A DNA stretch of 64,000 nt, taken from Pseudoduganella umbonata (GTDB lineage: Bacteria > Pseudomonadota > Gammaproteobacteria > Burkholderiales > Burkholderiaceae_D). The stretch lies in NCBI RefSeq assembly GCF_014192225.1, contig NZ_JACHXS010000008.1:248001-312000 (forward strand), written 5' to 3'. Positions within the stretch are counted from its first letter, which is position 1. Each line of letters begins with the position of its first letter. Under the pieces are notes generated by a model, which saw only the letters and a list, made by a program, of their open reading frames with translations, did no database searches and was not told the DNA's origin. Shown here piece after piece: positions 30,091-39,480 of the stretch. The position numbers and the translations under genes are program-made.

Positions 30091-30480
30091 TTATTCGCCT
30101 TGCGTCGCAGCAGCAGCGGCGCGGCGGTTCGGCAGTTTTTCCTTGATACGTGCGGATTTGCCCGAACGCTCGCGCAGGTAGTACAGCTTGGCGCGACGGA
30201 CGTCACCACGACGCTTCACTTCGATCGAAGCGATCAGCGGGGAGTACAGCTGGAAGGTACGCTCGACGCCTTCGCCGGACGAGATCTTGCGAACGATGAA
30301 GTTCGAGTTCAGGCCACGGTTGCGGCGGGCGATCACGACGCCTTCGTAAGCCTGGGCGCGCTTGCGCGTGCCTTCGACCACGTTCACGTTCACCACCACG
30401 GTATCGCCAGGGGCGAACTGAGGGATGTTCTTGCCCAGGCGGGCGATTTCTTCTTGCTCGAGTTGCTGGATCAGATCCAT
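30091..30480 (-). CDS. rplS: 50S ribosomal protein L19
   Basis: A 129-residue protein, correct length for L19. It shows MDLIQQLEQEEIARLG, FAPGDTVVVNVNVVEG, GVVIARRNRGLNSNFIVRK and the basic end LYYLRERSGKSARIKEKLP. An AGGAGT ribosome-binding site precedes the ATG. Last gene of rpsP-rimM-trmD-rplS. Confidence 0.97.
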   Translation of the reverse strand: MDLIQQLEQEEIARLGKNIPQFAPGDTVVVNVNVVEGTRKRAQAYEGVVIARRNRGLNSNFIVRKISSGEGVERTFQLYSPLIASIEVKRRGDVRRAKLYYLRERSGKSARIKEKLPNRRAAAAATQGE

Positions 30481-30598
30481 TTTATGACTCCTGTTGCCAT
30501 CTTGCCGGCGCAGCTTTTGATTTGCCCGGTAGAGGATGGGTTTGAACAAGCGGACCGTCACCGGTCCGCACGGTTACTACTACTACTACTCTGCACTG

Positions 30599-31357
30599 CT
30601 ATGCAGGTTTTGCAAAACCTGCCAAAAACTTTTCGTCCTGCTTGCTCAGCAGCCCCGCGGCGCGGGCCCTGTCGAGAAGATCGGGGCGCTTGCGCGCGGT
30701 GGCTTCGAGCATGCGCTCGCGGCGCCACCGGTTGATCTCGGCGTGATTGCCGCCCATCAGGACGGGTGGCACGGCCACGCCTTCATACACCTCGGGCCGC
30801 GTGTAATGCGGCGAATCCAGCAGGCCGTTGACGAAGCTGTCTTCGACGGCCGACGCATCGGTGTTCAGCACACCGGGCAACTGCCGCACCACCGCATCCA
30901 TCAGCGCCATCGCCGGCAACTCGCCACCGGACAGCACGAAGTCGCCGAGGCTGATTTCCTCGTCGACGCAGCGGTCCAGCAAACGCTGGTCCACCGCTTC
31001 GTAGCGGCCGCACAGGATCACGAGGCCGGGTTCGTTCTTCAGGTCCATCACCTTCGCGTGCGTCAGCTGCCGGCCTTGCGGCGACATGAACACCACGCGC
31101 GGTGCCGGTAGGCCGGCCACGACCTGGCGCCGTTTCGCGGCGGCGATCGTTGCCTCCAGCGGCCTGGCCAGCATCACCATGCCGGGGCCGCCGCCGTAAG
31201 GCCGGTCGTCCACGGTGCGGTGGTTGTCGGTCGTGAAATCGCGTGGATTCCACAAGTTCAAGCCCCACCGCCCCTGCTCGTGCGCACGGCGCGTGACGCC
31301 GGACTGCGTGAGCGCGGCAAACATCTCGGGGAACAGCGTAACGACGTCGAACTGCAT
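30599..31357 (-). CDS. trmD: tRNA (guanine-N1-)-methyltransferase TrmD
   Basis: A 252-residue SPOUT methyltransferase making m1G37 in tRNA. It shows MQFDVVTLFPEMF, PYGGGPGMVM, the knotted SAM site ILCGRYEAVDQRL and DFVLSGGELPAM, and NGLLDSPHYTRPEVYEG. Third gene of the conserved ribosomal operon. Confidence 0.96.
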   Translation of the reverse strand: MQFDVVTLFPEMFAALTQSGVTRRAHEQGRWGLNLWNPRDFTTDNHRTVDDRPYGGGPGMVMLARPLEATIAAAKRRQVVAGLPAPRVVFMSPQGRQLTHAKVMDLKNEPGLVILCGRYEAVDQRLLDRCVDEEISLGDFVLSGGELPAMALMDAVVRQLPGVLNTDASAVEDSFVNGLLDSPHYTRPEVYEGVAVPPVLMGGNHAEINRWRRERMLEATARKRPDLLDRARAAGLLSKQDEKFLAGFAKPA

Positions 31358-31369
31358 GGATCGATGCGG

Positions 31370-31422
31370 ACTCAATAAACAGACTAGATGCGCAGACTGG
31401 ATGCGCAGACCAGATGTGCGGA
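31370..31422. repeat. Short imperfect 13-bp tandem repeats between rimM and trmD
   Basis: Copies of a unit like CAGACTGGATGCG appear about four times in the 93-base gap between two genes of the rpsP operon, flanked by GCGGACTCA-type pieces on both sides. Confidence 0.6.
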
Positions 31423-31450
31423 CTCAGTAAGCGGACTCGAAGACCGGCGC

Positions 31451-32020
31451 TCAGTAATCGAGGCCCCAGTCCACGATGATCTTCTTCGCTTCCTGGTCTA
31501 CCTTGATGACGAACTGCTCCACGAACGGGATCAGGCGCTCATTAGCCGACTGCGCGGCTGACTGCGTGGCCGCTTCCAGGTTGGCCTGATCCGTGATGCG
31601 CAGGATCGACTGGGGCCCGTTGCTCATCATGTCGTGCACCACGCCAAGGCGCTCGCCCTGCAGGTTTTCGACTTCCAGGCCGATCAGGTCGGCCCAGTAA
31701 AATTCGTCTTCATCTTTCAGCTGCGGAAACTGGCTGCGCGGGATGAAGACCGCGGCACCCTTCAGCGCTTCCGCCATGTTCCGGTCGGTGATTTCGACCA
31801 GTGTCGCCACCACGTCGCCGGAATGCATCCTGGCCCGCTTGACTTCAACGTCGCGCAGGCCCGGCTTGTCCAGCCACCAGGTCGTTGCGTGCAGCAAGGC
31901 GTCGGCATCCGTGGAGAACGGACGAATCCGCACTCCGCCAACCAGACCATAGGCACCGGCGATGAAACCTACCTGCACCAGATCGCCGGGAACGCTCCCG
32001 GCTTCGCTCTTGCCGCTCAA
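31451..32020 (-). CDS. rimM: Ribosome maturation factor RimM
   Basis: A 189-residue 30S maturation factor binding S19. It shows DLVQVGFIAGAYGLVGGVRI, the hinge and PRC-barrel region EFYWADLIGLEV and the end IIVDWGLDY. The only suitable start upstream of DLVQVG is a TTG at 32020, with no strong ribosome-binding site; translation may be coupled to rpsP, which ends 21 bases before. Confidence 0.94.
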   Translation of the reverse strand: MSGKSEAGSVPGDLVQVGFIAGAYGLVGGVRIRPFSTDADALLHATTWWLDKPGLRDVEVKRARMHSGDVVATLVEITDRNMAEALKGAAVFIPRSQFPQLKDEDEFYWADLIGLEVENLQGERLGVVHDMMSNGPQSILRITDQANLEAATQSAAQSANERLIPFVEQFVIKVDQEAKKIIVDWGLDY

Positions 32021-32041
32021 ATCGCTCGAACCCGCGAAAAC

Positions 32042-32290
32042 TTAGGCTGCTGCTTTTTGCGAATTGACCAGACGCTCGACAGCCGGGGACAGCTGTGCGC
32101 CAACGCCTTGCCAGTACGACAGGCGGTCAGCGGCGATACGCAGCAGTTCTTCCTTGCCCGAAGCCATCGGGTTGAAGAAACCGATACGCTCGACGAAGCG
32201 GCCGTCACGACGATTGCGGGAATCGGTTGCAACGATGTTGTAGAAAGGGCGCTTCTTGGCACCACCACGAGCTAAACGAATAACGACCAT
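32042..32290 (-). CDS. rpsP: 30S ribosomal protein S16
   Basis: An 82-residue protein beginning MVVIRLARGGAKKRPFYNIV, the S16 signature, followed by RDGRFVERIGFFNP. First gene of the rpsP-rimM-trmD-rplS operon. Confidence 0.97.
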   Translation of the reverse strand: MVVIRLARGGAKKRPFYNIVATDSRNRRDGRFVERIGFFNPMASGKEELLRIAADRLSYWQGVGAQLSPAVERLVNSQKAAA

Positions 32291-32330
32291 AATATTTCCA
32301 AAAAGTGTGCTGAGACGGAAAAAGCCGCCG

Positions 32331-32360
32331 ATTATAGCGTGCTCCTTCATTGCCCAGCAA
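32331..32360 (-). promoter_or_regulatory. Sigma-70-type promoter for the rpsP operon
   Basis: On the minus strand TTGCTG and TATAAT are separated by 18 bases, and the -10 box lies about 40 bases before the rpsP ATG. Inferred from consensus match only. Confidence 0.65.
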
Positions 32361-32539
32361 GAATTATTGACAATAGTGAGAGTTGGGGCAATCCATGATT
32401 ATCGCTTATATGGAACCGATCGGCAATCGCAAATTGGCTTCTCCCCGGTATCGGCTGTCGCACCAGCCGACACAGGCGGCGGATTTTGTCCGATACTGCA
32501 GGGTTCCCGGAACCTGTTCGCCAACTTTGCCAAACACGC

Positions 32540-32950
32540 ATGTCGCATAAAAACAAAACGCTGGCCACGCTCCTTGCCTTCGCCGTCGGCGGACTGGGCG
32601 TGCATCGCTTCTACCTGAAGGGATTCAATGACCGCTGGGGCTGGCTGCACGCCGCTTCCCTGCCCGCTTGCGGCATCGTGATGGGCGCCGCGCCGTCGGC
32701 GGACTGGTATTTCTGGTACCTGCCGCTGACGCTGTCGATGCTGGCCGGCTTCCTGGAGGCACTCGTGCTGGGCCTGATGCCGGACGAGAAATGGGATGCC
32801 GCCTACAACAGCGGCTCGGCACGCCGCAGCGAGTCGCGCTGGCCGCTGGCCGTGATCCTCGTCGCCACCGTGATGGTCGGTGCCGGCATGCTGATCGCCA
32901 CGCTTGCCCGCCTGTTCGACCTGCTGTACACGGGTGGCGCCTACGGCTGA
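32540..32950 (+). CDS. TM2-domain (NINE) membrane protein
   Basis: A 136-residue protein. The TM2 start KTLATLLAFAVGGLGVHRFY with LKG is followed by three or four hydrophobic segments. The family function is unknown. It is transcribed divergently from the rpsP operon as a single gene. Confidence 0.75.
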   Translation: MSHKNKTLATLLAFAVGGLGVHRFYLKGFNDRWGWLHAASLPACGIVMGAAPSADWYFWYLPLTLSMLAGFLEALVLGLMPDEKWDAAYNSGSARRSESRWPLAVILVATVMVGAGMLIATLARLFDLLYTGGAYG

Positions 32951-33052
32951 CCCGCCCGATCATTGCATATTTACAAGAGATTACAATTTGACCAGCCGTG
33001 CCGGGGCCCGGCGCGCCTATACTGCGCCCATCAGTCATTACCTGGAGCAATC

Positions 33053-33484
33053 ATGAAATTCCGCACCGCACTTTCTACCGCCCTCACCGCCCTCACCTTG
33101 TCGACGCTGATGTCAGGCGCCCACGCCGACCCGCACCACAAGAAACGCGTCTGCAACGAATGCGCCAAGGTGACGGGCGTGCGCGTGGTGGAACAGGATG
33201 GCAAGGGCGGTGCTGCCGGCGTGATCGTCGGCGGCGTGGCCGGCGGCCTGCTGGGCAACCAGATCGGCAGCGGCACCGGCCGCGACCTGGCCACCGTGGC
33301 GGGTGCCGTGGGCGGCGCCTACGCCGGCAAGCACATCGAAGGCAAGATGAAAACGGAAAAGACGTGGAAAGTCAGCGTGCGCTACGAGAATGGCCGCACC
33401 GGCACCTTCCAGTTCGGCCACGATCCGCACATGCGCAAGGGCGACCGGGTGCGCCGCGAAGGCGGCACCCTGGTTCGCAGCTGA
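33053..33484 (+). CDS. Glycine-zipper 2TM domain protein
   Basis: A 143-residue secreted protein with signal peptide (ending near AHA). A Cys pair (VCNECAKV) precedes a glycine zipper (AAGVIVGGVAGGLLGNQIGS and GAVGGAYAGKHIEG), as in SlyB/RcnB-neighbour outer-membrane proteins. The end is a basic beta-domain (RKGDRVRREGGTLV). GGAG lies 7 bases before the ATG. Confidence 0.8.
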   Translation: MKFRTALSTALTALTLSTLMSGAHADPHHKKRVCNECAKVTGVRVVEQDGKGGAAGVIVGGVAGGLLGNQIGSGTGRDLATVAGAVGGAYAGKHIEGKMKTEKTWKVSVRYENGRTGTFQFGHDPHMRKGDRVRREGGTLVRS

Positions 33485-33496
33485 TCGGGCGGCCTT

Positions 33497-35320
33497 TCAG
33501 CGCCGCTTTGCCGGCCAGCGGCCGGGCAAGCGTTCGCGGATCTTTTCCGCGACGGCACCCAAGTGGGCATAACCGGCATAGTCGCCGGTGCCCCACGTGG
33601 TGTACATGACCCCATCCATCCCCGGCGGCAGCTGTTTGCCGAGCACGCTGAGCCAGTTGTTCACGCTGCTCAGGTTGTCGTAGTACAGGGCAATCACCTG
33701 CCGGTGACCGGGATCGGCAAACTTCTTCAGCGACACGCGGCGTCCCGCATCCTCCGCGGCCGAGGTGGCCGATCCGCCGGCCCAGTTGACGATGACAAAG
33801 CTCGGGTCGAGCGGGACCGAGGTTTTGCTCAGGTCGCCGTTGACCTGCCAGTAGCGCGGCACCGCATTCATCGTGGGATCGAACATGTCGTTCCACACCA
33901 GTTTTTCCACCGGCCGGCGATAACCGGTCAGGCGTGCGCCGACGCCGTTGACCATGCGTGCCAGGTATTCGCCGGCAGTCTTCGGTTTCGGTTTGCAGCC
34001 GGGATCCCAGTTCATCACGCGGATCTCGTCGTAATACAGGAAATACCGGTCGACCTTCGAGCCGGGGAACTTGCCGCCGAATACCTTGTTGATCTCGTCG
34101 TAATACGCCTTCTGGATATCGAAGAATTCGCCGGCACAGGCGGTGGCCGGTGTCCCCCAGCGCGAGATCAGGTTCTCTGCCGACTGGTACCACGCCACGT
34201 CGAGCACCTGGCCATCGCGGATACGGCTGCCGTCCGGGATCGACAGCTTCTCCGGGCCGACCACGTAGTCGCCGCCCTCGCGGTACACCGTGCCGTCCTT
34301 GCCTTTCACGACCAGCGGCAGCGATGCGCGCCGTACCGGATGCGCCAGGCCGATCTCGCGCAGCTCGATGTCGTCGACCCAGGCAGCCGTCGACGGATCG
34401 CCGGCGCGCTGGTTGGACAGGTAGAACGTGACCCACGAAGCGTTGCCGGTATTGAATTCGAGCTCGTACTTCTTCCAGTCCTGGCCGGCTGTGAACATTT
34501 TCGGGTCCGAATTGCCCTTGTCGTTCCAGCTGCCGTCCGGCTTGCTGCCCCAGCCCAGGTTGGACGATGCGTTGCGGTACACGGGCACGTTCTGGCCTTC
34601 GGCAAGGATCTGCACGAACAGATTCGACGCGGGATAGCGGGGCCCGGCTTTCAGCCAGAACGACAGCCGGTAGGCCTTGTGCGGCGCCAGGTCGAACCGG
34701 CGATACACGCGCGAGTTGTAGGGCGCGACGTTCGAAGGCGCCATCCGCATCGACGCGGAAGGCGGGCCGTCGCCGGCGTGGTCGTTATCGCGGTCCAGCT
34801 TCACCCACTTCGCGTCCCATGCCCAGCCTTCGCCGCTGGCGAAGTTGCCGTTCCTGACCAGGTTGTCGTCATTCGTCACGGTAGCAACCTTTTGCCGCAC
34901 GGTCAACGATGCGGTGGCGGGCAGCGCCTCGACCAGTTCCGGCTTCGTCAACGTCGGCACGGCCGGGCCGCCGCCCACGGGAATCAGCTCGACACCCTGC
35001 GAGGCACCCAGCGCGATCAGCTCGGCAAGGTTCTTGCGCAGCAAGGCCGTCTTGGCCGTCGGCTTCAGCAGCGCATGGTATCCGCCGTCGCCGGAGGTAT
35101 TGACCGCGATGCCGTTGTAGCCGTGCACGGCCGCATCGGCAATCACTTTCTTCAGGGTCTCCACATGGGCCGGCACGGTGACATTGCCACCATAGTAGAT
35201 CCAGCGTTTCGGGAAGCAGTCGGGGCAATCGCTATCGGCTGCCGAGGCCGGCAGCGCGAGGCCGGCGGACAGTGAAGCAAAGACGGCAGCGGCAATGATC
35301 TTCTTTGAAAATGGTCTCAT
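33497..35320 (-). CDS. Secreted glycosidase-like protein with an inserted carbohydrate-binding domain
   Basis: A 607-residue protein with signal peptide (ending ASA). Residues about 35-130 look like the start of a TIM barrel (WIYYGGNVTVP, GYNGIAVNTSGDGGYHALL). Residues about 155-320 resemble a CBM4/9-type beta-sandwich (NLVRNGNFASGEGWAWD, YRLSFWLKAG, TAAWVDDIELREIG). The barrel then seems to resume: YFLYYDEIRVMNWDPGC, with an Asp-Glu pair reminiscent of retaining hexosaminidases, then LVWNDMFDP and DGVMYTTWGTGDYAG. The family was not identified and no substrate can be named. Lone gene, convergent with the glycine-zipper gene. Confidence 0.65.
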   Translation of the reverse strand: MRPFSKKIIAAAVFASLSAGLALPASAADSDCPDCFPKRWIYYGGNVTVPAHVETLKKVIADAAVHGYNGIAVNTSGDGGYHALLKPTAKTALLRKNLAELIALGASQGVELIPVGGGPAVPTLTKPELVEALPATASLTVRQKVATVTNDDNLVRNGNFASGEGWAWDAKWVKLDRDNDHAGDGPPSASMRMAPSNVAPYNSRVYRRFDLAPHKAYRLSFWLKAGPRYPASNLFVQILAEGQNVPVYRNASSNLGWGSKPDGSWNDKGNSDPKMFTAGQDWKKYELEFNTGNASWVTFYLSNQRAGDPSTAAWVDDIELREIGLAHPVRRASLPLVVKGKDGTVYREGGDYVVGPEKLSIPDGSRIRDGQVLDVAWYQSAENLISRWGTPATACAGEFFDIQKAYYDEINKVFGGKFPGSKVDRYFLYYDEIRVMNWDPGCKPKPKTAGEYLARMVNGVGARLTGYRRPVEKLVWNDMFDPTMNAVPRYWQVNGDLSKTSVPLDPSFVIVNWAGGSATSAAEDAGRRVSLKKFADPGHRQVIALYYDNLSSVNNWLSVLGKQLPPGMDGVMYTTWGTGDYAGYAHLGAVAEKIRERLPGRWPAKRR

Positions 35321-35355
35321 CCGATCCTATCCTGTGCAATGATCTTGCAAGAATA

Positions 35356-35988
35356 TCATGAAGCGCTGCCGCGCCGCGCCAGCAACAGGCCAACGGCGGC
35401 ACCGGAGAGCAGGCCGGCACAGCCGCGGTTGAAGAGCTCCCTGCCGCGTGGCCGCGCGAACCAGTGGCGCAGCCGGCTGCCGATCGCCGCATAGACCGCG
35501 ATCGCGGCCAGCTCGAGGACGAGGAACAGCGAGCCGAGCAGCGCGAACTGGGGCGCCATCGGCCGCCCCGGCTCGACAAACTGCGGCAGGAATGCGGTGA
35601 AGATCAGGATGGCTTTCGGATTGCCGGCGGCCACCAGGAATTCCTGGCGGGCCAGCCGCGCCAGTCCGATAGCGACTCCGCCGGCCGCCGTGCTGTCCGT
35701 GCCCGGCGCGGCGTGCCACAGCTGCCAGGCCAGCCAGAACAGGTACACGGCGCCCGCGACCTTGATGGCGTAGAACAGGGTTTCCGACGCATGCAACACG
35801 ACCGCCAGGCCGCTGGCTGCCAGCGCGATCATGCCGGCAAACGCCAGCAGCCGGCCGAAGCCGGCCACACAGGCCGCCCGGAACCCGAAGCGGGTCGCAT
35901 TGCTGATCGACAGCAGGTTGTTGGGCCCCGGCGCCAGGTTCAGCGCAAGGCAGGCGGGGATGAACAACAGCAGCGTGTACAGGTCCAT
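35356..35988 (-). CDS. LysE-family amino acid exporter
   Basis: A 210-residue inner-membrane protein with six predicted helices. It begins MDLYTLLLFIPACLALNLAP and carries the family loop LAPGPNNLLSISNATRFG and the GNPKAILIFTAFLPQFV motif. The AAGGAG ribosome-binding site is ideal. Substrate unknown, typically an amino acid or homoserine lactone. Confidence 0.88.
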   Translation of the reverse strand: MDLYTLLLFIPACLALNLAPGPNNLLSISNATRFGFRAACVAGFGRLLAFAGMIALAASGLAVVLHASETLFYAIKVAGAVYLFWLAWQLWHAAPGTDSTAAGGVAIGLARLARQEFLVAAGNPKAILIFTAFLPQFVEPGRPMAPQFALLGSLFLVLELAAIAVYAAIGSRLRHWFARPRGRELFNRGCAGLLSGAAVGLLLARRGSAS

Positions 35989-36105
35989 GTCTTCTCCTTG
36001 GTCGTTGCAGGCATGATGCGATCGCGGCCGCAGCCGGAGATGCCATTCTAGCAATCGCGACCTATGGAGCCAACCGCCGGCCACGGGCCGGCGGCCCCAT
36101 CTCGC

Positions 36106-36192
36106 TTACTTCAGGAACGCCTCCCTGACGGCATCCATCAGGGGACTGGTGCGGCCGTCTTCATAGGCCAGCATGCCCGACAGCTCGCGGCA
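36106..36192 (-). pseudogene. Possible 3' remnant of a gene joined to the minisatellite
   Basis: The minus-strand frame RELSGMLAYEDGRTSPLMDA-VREAFLK, ending in a stop at 36106, has the composition of a real protein C-terminus and is followed by a strong hairpin (CCGCCGGCC / GGCCGGCGG at 36073-36094). Upstream the frame runs directly into the 59-bp repeats and no start or domain is left. It may be the tail of a gene cut by repeat expansion. Family not recognised. Confidence 0.3.
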
Positions 36193-36605
36193 GGCGCGGA
36201 CACGGCTCAGCCCGTGTCCCGGTGCCAGGCACGAGGACACGAGCTCAGGCAGGCACGGACACGGCTCAGCCCGTGTCTCGGTGCCAGGCACGAGGACACG
36301 AGCTCAGGCAGGCGCGGGCACGGCTCAGCCCGTGTCTCGGTGCCAGGCACGAGGACACGAGCTCAGGCGGGCACGGACACGGCTCAGCCCGTGTCTCGGT
36401 GCCAGGCACGAGGACACGAGCTCAGGCAGGCGCGGGCACGGCTCAGCCCGTGTCTCGGTGCCAGGCACGAGGACACGAGCTCAGGCAGGCGCGGACACGG
36501 CTCAGCCCGTGTCTCGGTGCCAGGCACGAGGACACGAGCTCAGGCAGGCACGGGCACGGCTCAGCCCGTGTCCCGGTGCCAGGCACGAGGACACGAGCTC
36601 AGGCA
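36193..36605. repeat. 59-bp minisatellite, seven copies
   Basis: Seven tandem 59-base units start at 36193, 36252, 36311, 36370, 36429, 36488 and 36547, differing at only a few positions, with a partial unit to about 36620. Each unit contains the palindromes GTGCCAGGCAC and GACACGGCTCAGCCCGTGTC. The period is not a multiple of three, so it is not a coding repeat. It fills most of the 650-base gap between the acyl-CoA dehydrogenase 3' end and the LysE gene. Confidence 0.93.
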
Positions 36606-36638
36606 CGAGGACACGGGCTCGGCCATGGTCAGCGGGCC

Positions 36639-38441
36639 TTAGAACATCTCTTCCGGCAGCGCCAGCACGCCGGCGTGGCCGTCGACGATGGCGGCGCGCA
36701 TCGCACCCGATTGCGCCAGGAAGTGGTCGGCGAAGAAGCGGGCGGTGGCGATCTTGGCCCGGTAGAACGCGGCATCGGCGTCGCCGGCGGACAGCTTCTG
36801 CTGCGCGATCAGCGCGGCGCGCGCCATCTGCCAGCCGCCCAGCACGATACCGGCCAGCTTCAGGTACGGCACACTGCCGGCAAATACTGCCTTCACGTCG
36901 CTTTTCGCATTGGCCAGCACGAAGCCGACCACTGCTTCCAGGTCGGCGGCGCCCTGCTCCAGGCGCGCGCGGATGGCCGAAAAATCGGTCGCGAACTCGG
37001 TGCCCTGGAGTTCACCCAGCTGCGTGCCCGTTGCGCGCACCTGCGCGACCAGGTGCGCGGCCACCTTGCCGCCGTCGCGCAGCGTCTTGCGGCCCACCAG
37101 GTCGTTGGCCTGGATCGCCGTCGTGCCTTCGTAGATCGTCAGGATCTTGGCGTCGCGATAGTGCTGCGCGGCGCCCGTCTCCTCGATGAAGCCCATGCCG
37201 CCATGCACCTGCACGCCGTCGCGCGCCACGTTCTCGCTCATCTCCGTCGACCAGCCCTTGATGACGGGAACCAGGTATTCGTACACCGCCTGGTGCGCGG
37301 CGCGCGTTTCCTCGTCCTCGTGGTGATGGGCGATGTCGTGGAAGCCGGCGCCCACGTAGGCCAGCGCGCGCGCCGCCTCGGTCTGGGCCCGCATCGACAT
37401 CAGCATGCGGCGCACGTCCGGGTGGTGGATGATCGGCACCGGGCCGCTCGATCCGGCCAGGTCGCGCGACTGCACGCGGTCGCGGGCAAACGCCACGGCC
37501 TTCTGGTACGCGTTCTCGGCCAGGCCGATGCCCTGCATGCCCACGCCGAAACGGGCCGCGTTCATCATGATGAACATGTATTCGAGGCCGCGGTTCTCCT
37601 CGCCGACCAGCGTGCCGATCGCGCCGCCGTTGTCGCCGAACTGCAGCACCGCCGTGGGGCTGGCCTTGATGCCCAGCTTGTGCTCGATGGAGACGCAATG
37701 CGCGTCGTTGCGCGCGCCCAGCGAGCCGTCGGCGTTGACCAGGAACTTCGGCACGATGAACAGCGAAATGCCCTTCACGCCCGGCGGCGCATCCGGCGTG
37801 CGCGCCAGCACCAGGTGCACGATGTTCTCCGTCATGTCGTGCTCGCCGTAGGTGATGAAGATCTTGGTGCCGAAGATCTTGTAGGTGCCATCGCCCTGCG
37901 GCTCGGCGCGCGTACGCACGGCGGCGAGATCCGAGCCGGCCTGCGGCTCGGTCAGGTTCATCGTGCCGGTCCACTTGCCGGTGACGAGCGGCTCCAGGTA
38001 GGTGGCCTTCTGCTCGTCGCTGCCGGCCGTCATCAGCGCTTCGATGGCGCCGTCGGACAGCAGCGCGACCAGCGCGAAGGACAGGTTCGCCCCGTGCAGC
38101 ATTTCCACGCAAGGCGTGCCGATCAGCTTCGGCAGGCCCTGGCCGCCGAAGTCCTGCGGGTGCTGCAGGCCTTGCCAGCCGGCGTCCGCGAACTGGCGGA
38201 ACGCTTCCTTGAACCCTTTGGTCGTCGTGACCTGGCCGTCGTGCCAGAAACTCGGTTCCTTGTCGCCGGCATGGTTCAGCGGCTCGATCACGCCGCTGAC
38301 GAACTTGGCGTTTTCTTCCAGCACGGCTTCGGCCGTATCGCGCGTGGCGTCTTCGCAGCCGGGCAGCGCGCTGACGGCATCCAGGTTGGCCAGTTCGCTC
38401 ATCACGAACAGCATGTCTTTGATCGGGGCGTTATAGCTCAT
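36639..38441 (-). CDS. Acyl-CoA dehydrogenase with C-terminal extension
   Basis: A 600-residue flavoenzyme for fatty-acid or related acyl-CoA oxidation. It shows AGWQGLQHPQDFGGQGLP, MNLTEPQAGSDLAAVRT, KIFITYGEHDM, HKLGIKASPTAVLQF and the catalytic-base region ILTIYEGTTAIQANDLVGRK. It is about 200 residues longer than short-chain forms, with the C-terminal helical domain of the DmdC-like group. It lies downstream of etfB-etfA, which encode its electron acceptor, but behind a terminator. GGAGACGACA precedes the ATG. Confidence 0.9.
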   Translation of the reverse strand: MSYNAPIKDMLFVMSELANLDAVSALPGCEDATRDTAEAVLEENAKFVSGVIEPLNHAGDKEPSFWHDGQVTTTKGFKEAFRQFADAGWQGLQHPQDFGGQGLPKLIGTPCVEMLHGANLSFALVALLSDGAIEALMTAGSDEQKATYLEPLVTGKWTGTMNLTEPQAGSDLAAVRTRAEPQGDGTYKIFGTKIFITYGEHDMTENIVHLVLARTPDAPPGVKGISLFIVPKFLVNADGSLGARNDAHCVSIEHKLGIKASPTAVLQFGDNGGAIGTLVGEENRGLEYMFIMMNAARFGVGMQGIGLAENAYQKAVAFARDRVQSRDLAGSSGPVPIIHHPDVRRMLMSMRAQTEAARALAYVGAGFHDIAHHHEDEETRAAHQAVYEYLVPVIKGWSTEMSENVARDGVQVHGGMGFIEETGAAQHYRDAKILTIYEGTTAIQANDLVGRKTLRDGGKVAAHLVAQVRATGTQLGELQGTEFATDFSAIRARLEQGAADLEAVVGFVLANAKSDVKAVFAGSVPYLKLAGIVLGGWQMARAALIAQQKLSAGDADAAFYRAKIATARFFADHFLAQSGAMRAAIVDGHAGVLALPEEMF

Positions 38442-38451
38442 TGTCGTCTCC

Positions 38452-38501
38452 AAAAAAAAAGCCACGGTGGCCGGGCGGTGGTGCCTGGCCAGCGTGGCTC
38501 G
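38452..38501 (-). terminator. Terminator between etfA and the acyl-CoA dehydrogenase gene
   Basis: On the minus strand AGCCACG-C-TGGCC pairs with GGCCA-C-CGTGGCT and is followed by nine T residues. It lies 26 bases after the etfA stop, so the dehydrogenase is read by readthrough or its own promoter. Confidence 0.85.
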
Positions 38502-38527
38502 ATGTCAGCTTGTTCCCTCGTGCGGAA

Positions 38528-39460
<933 letters not shown>

Positions 39461-39480
39461 GATGTGTGATTCCTGTATTT

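Noticed and set aside
36193..36605. CRISPR array
   Set aside because: Units are contiguous 59-mers without unique spacers and no cas gene is near.
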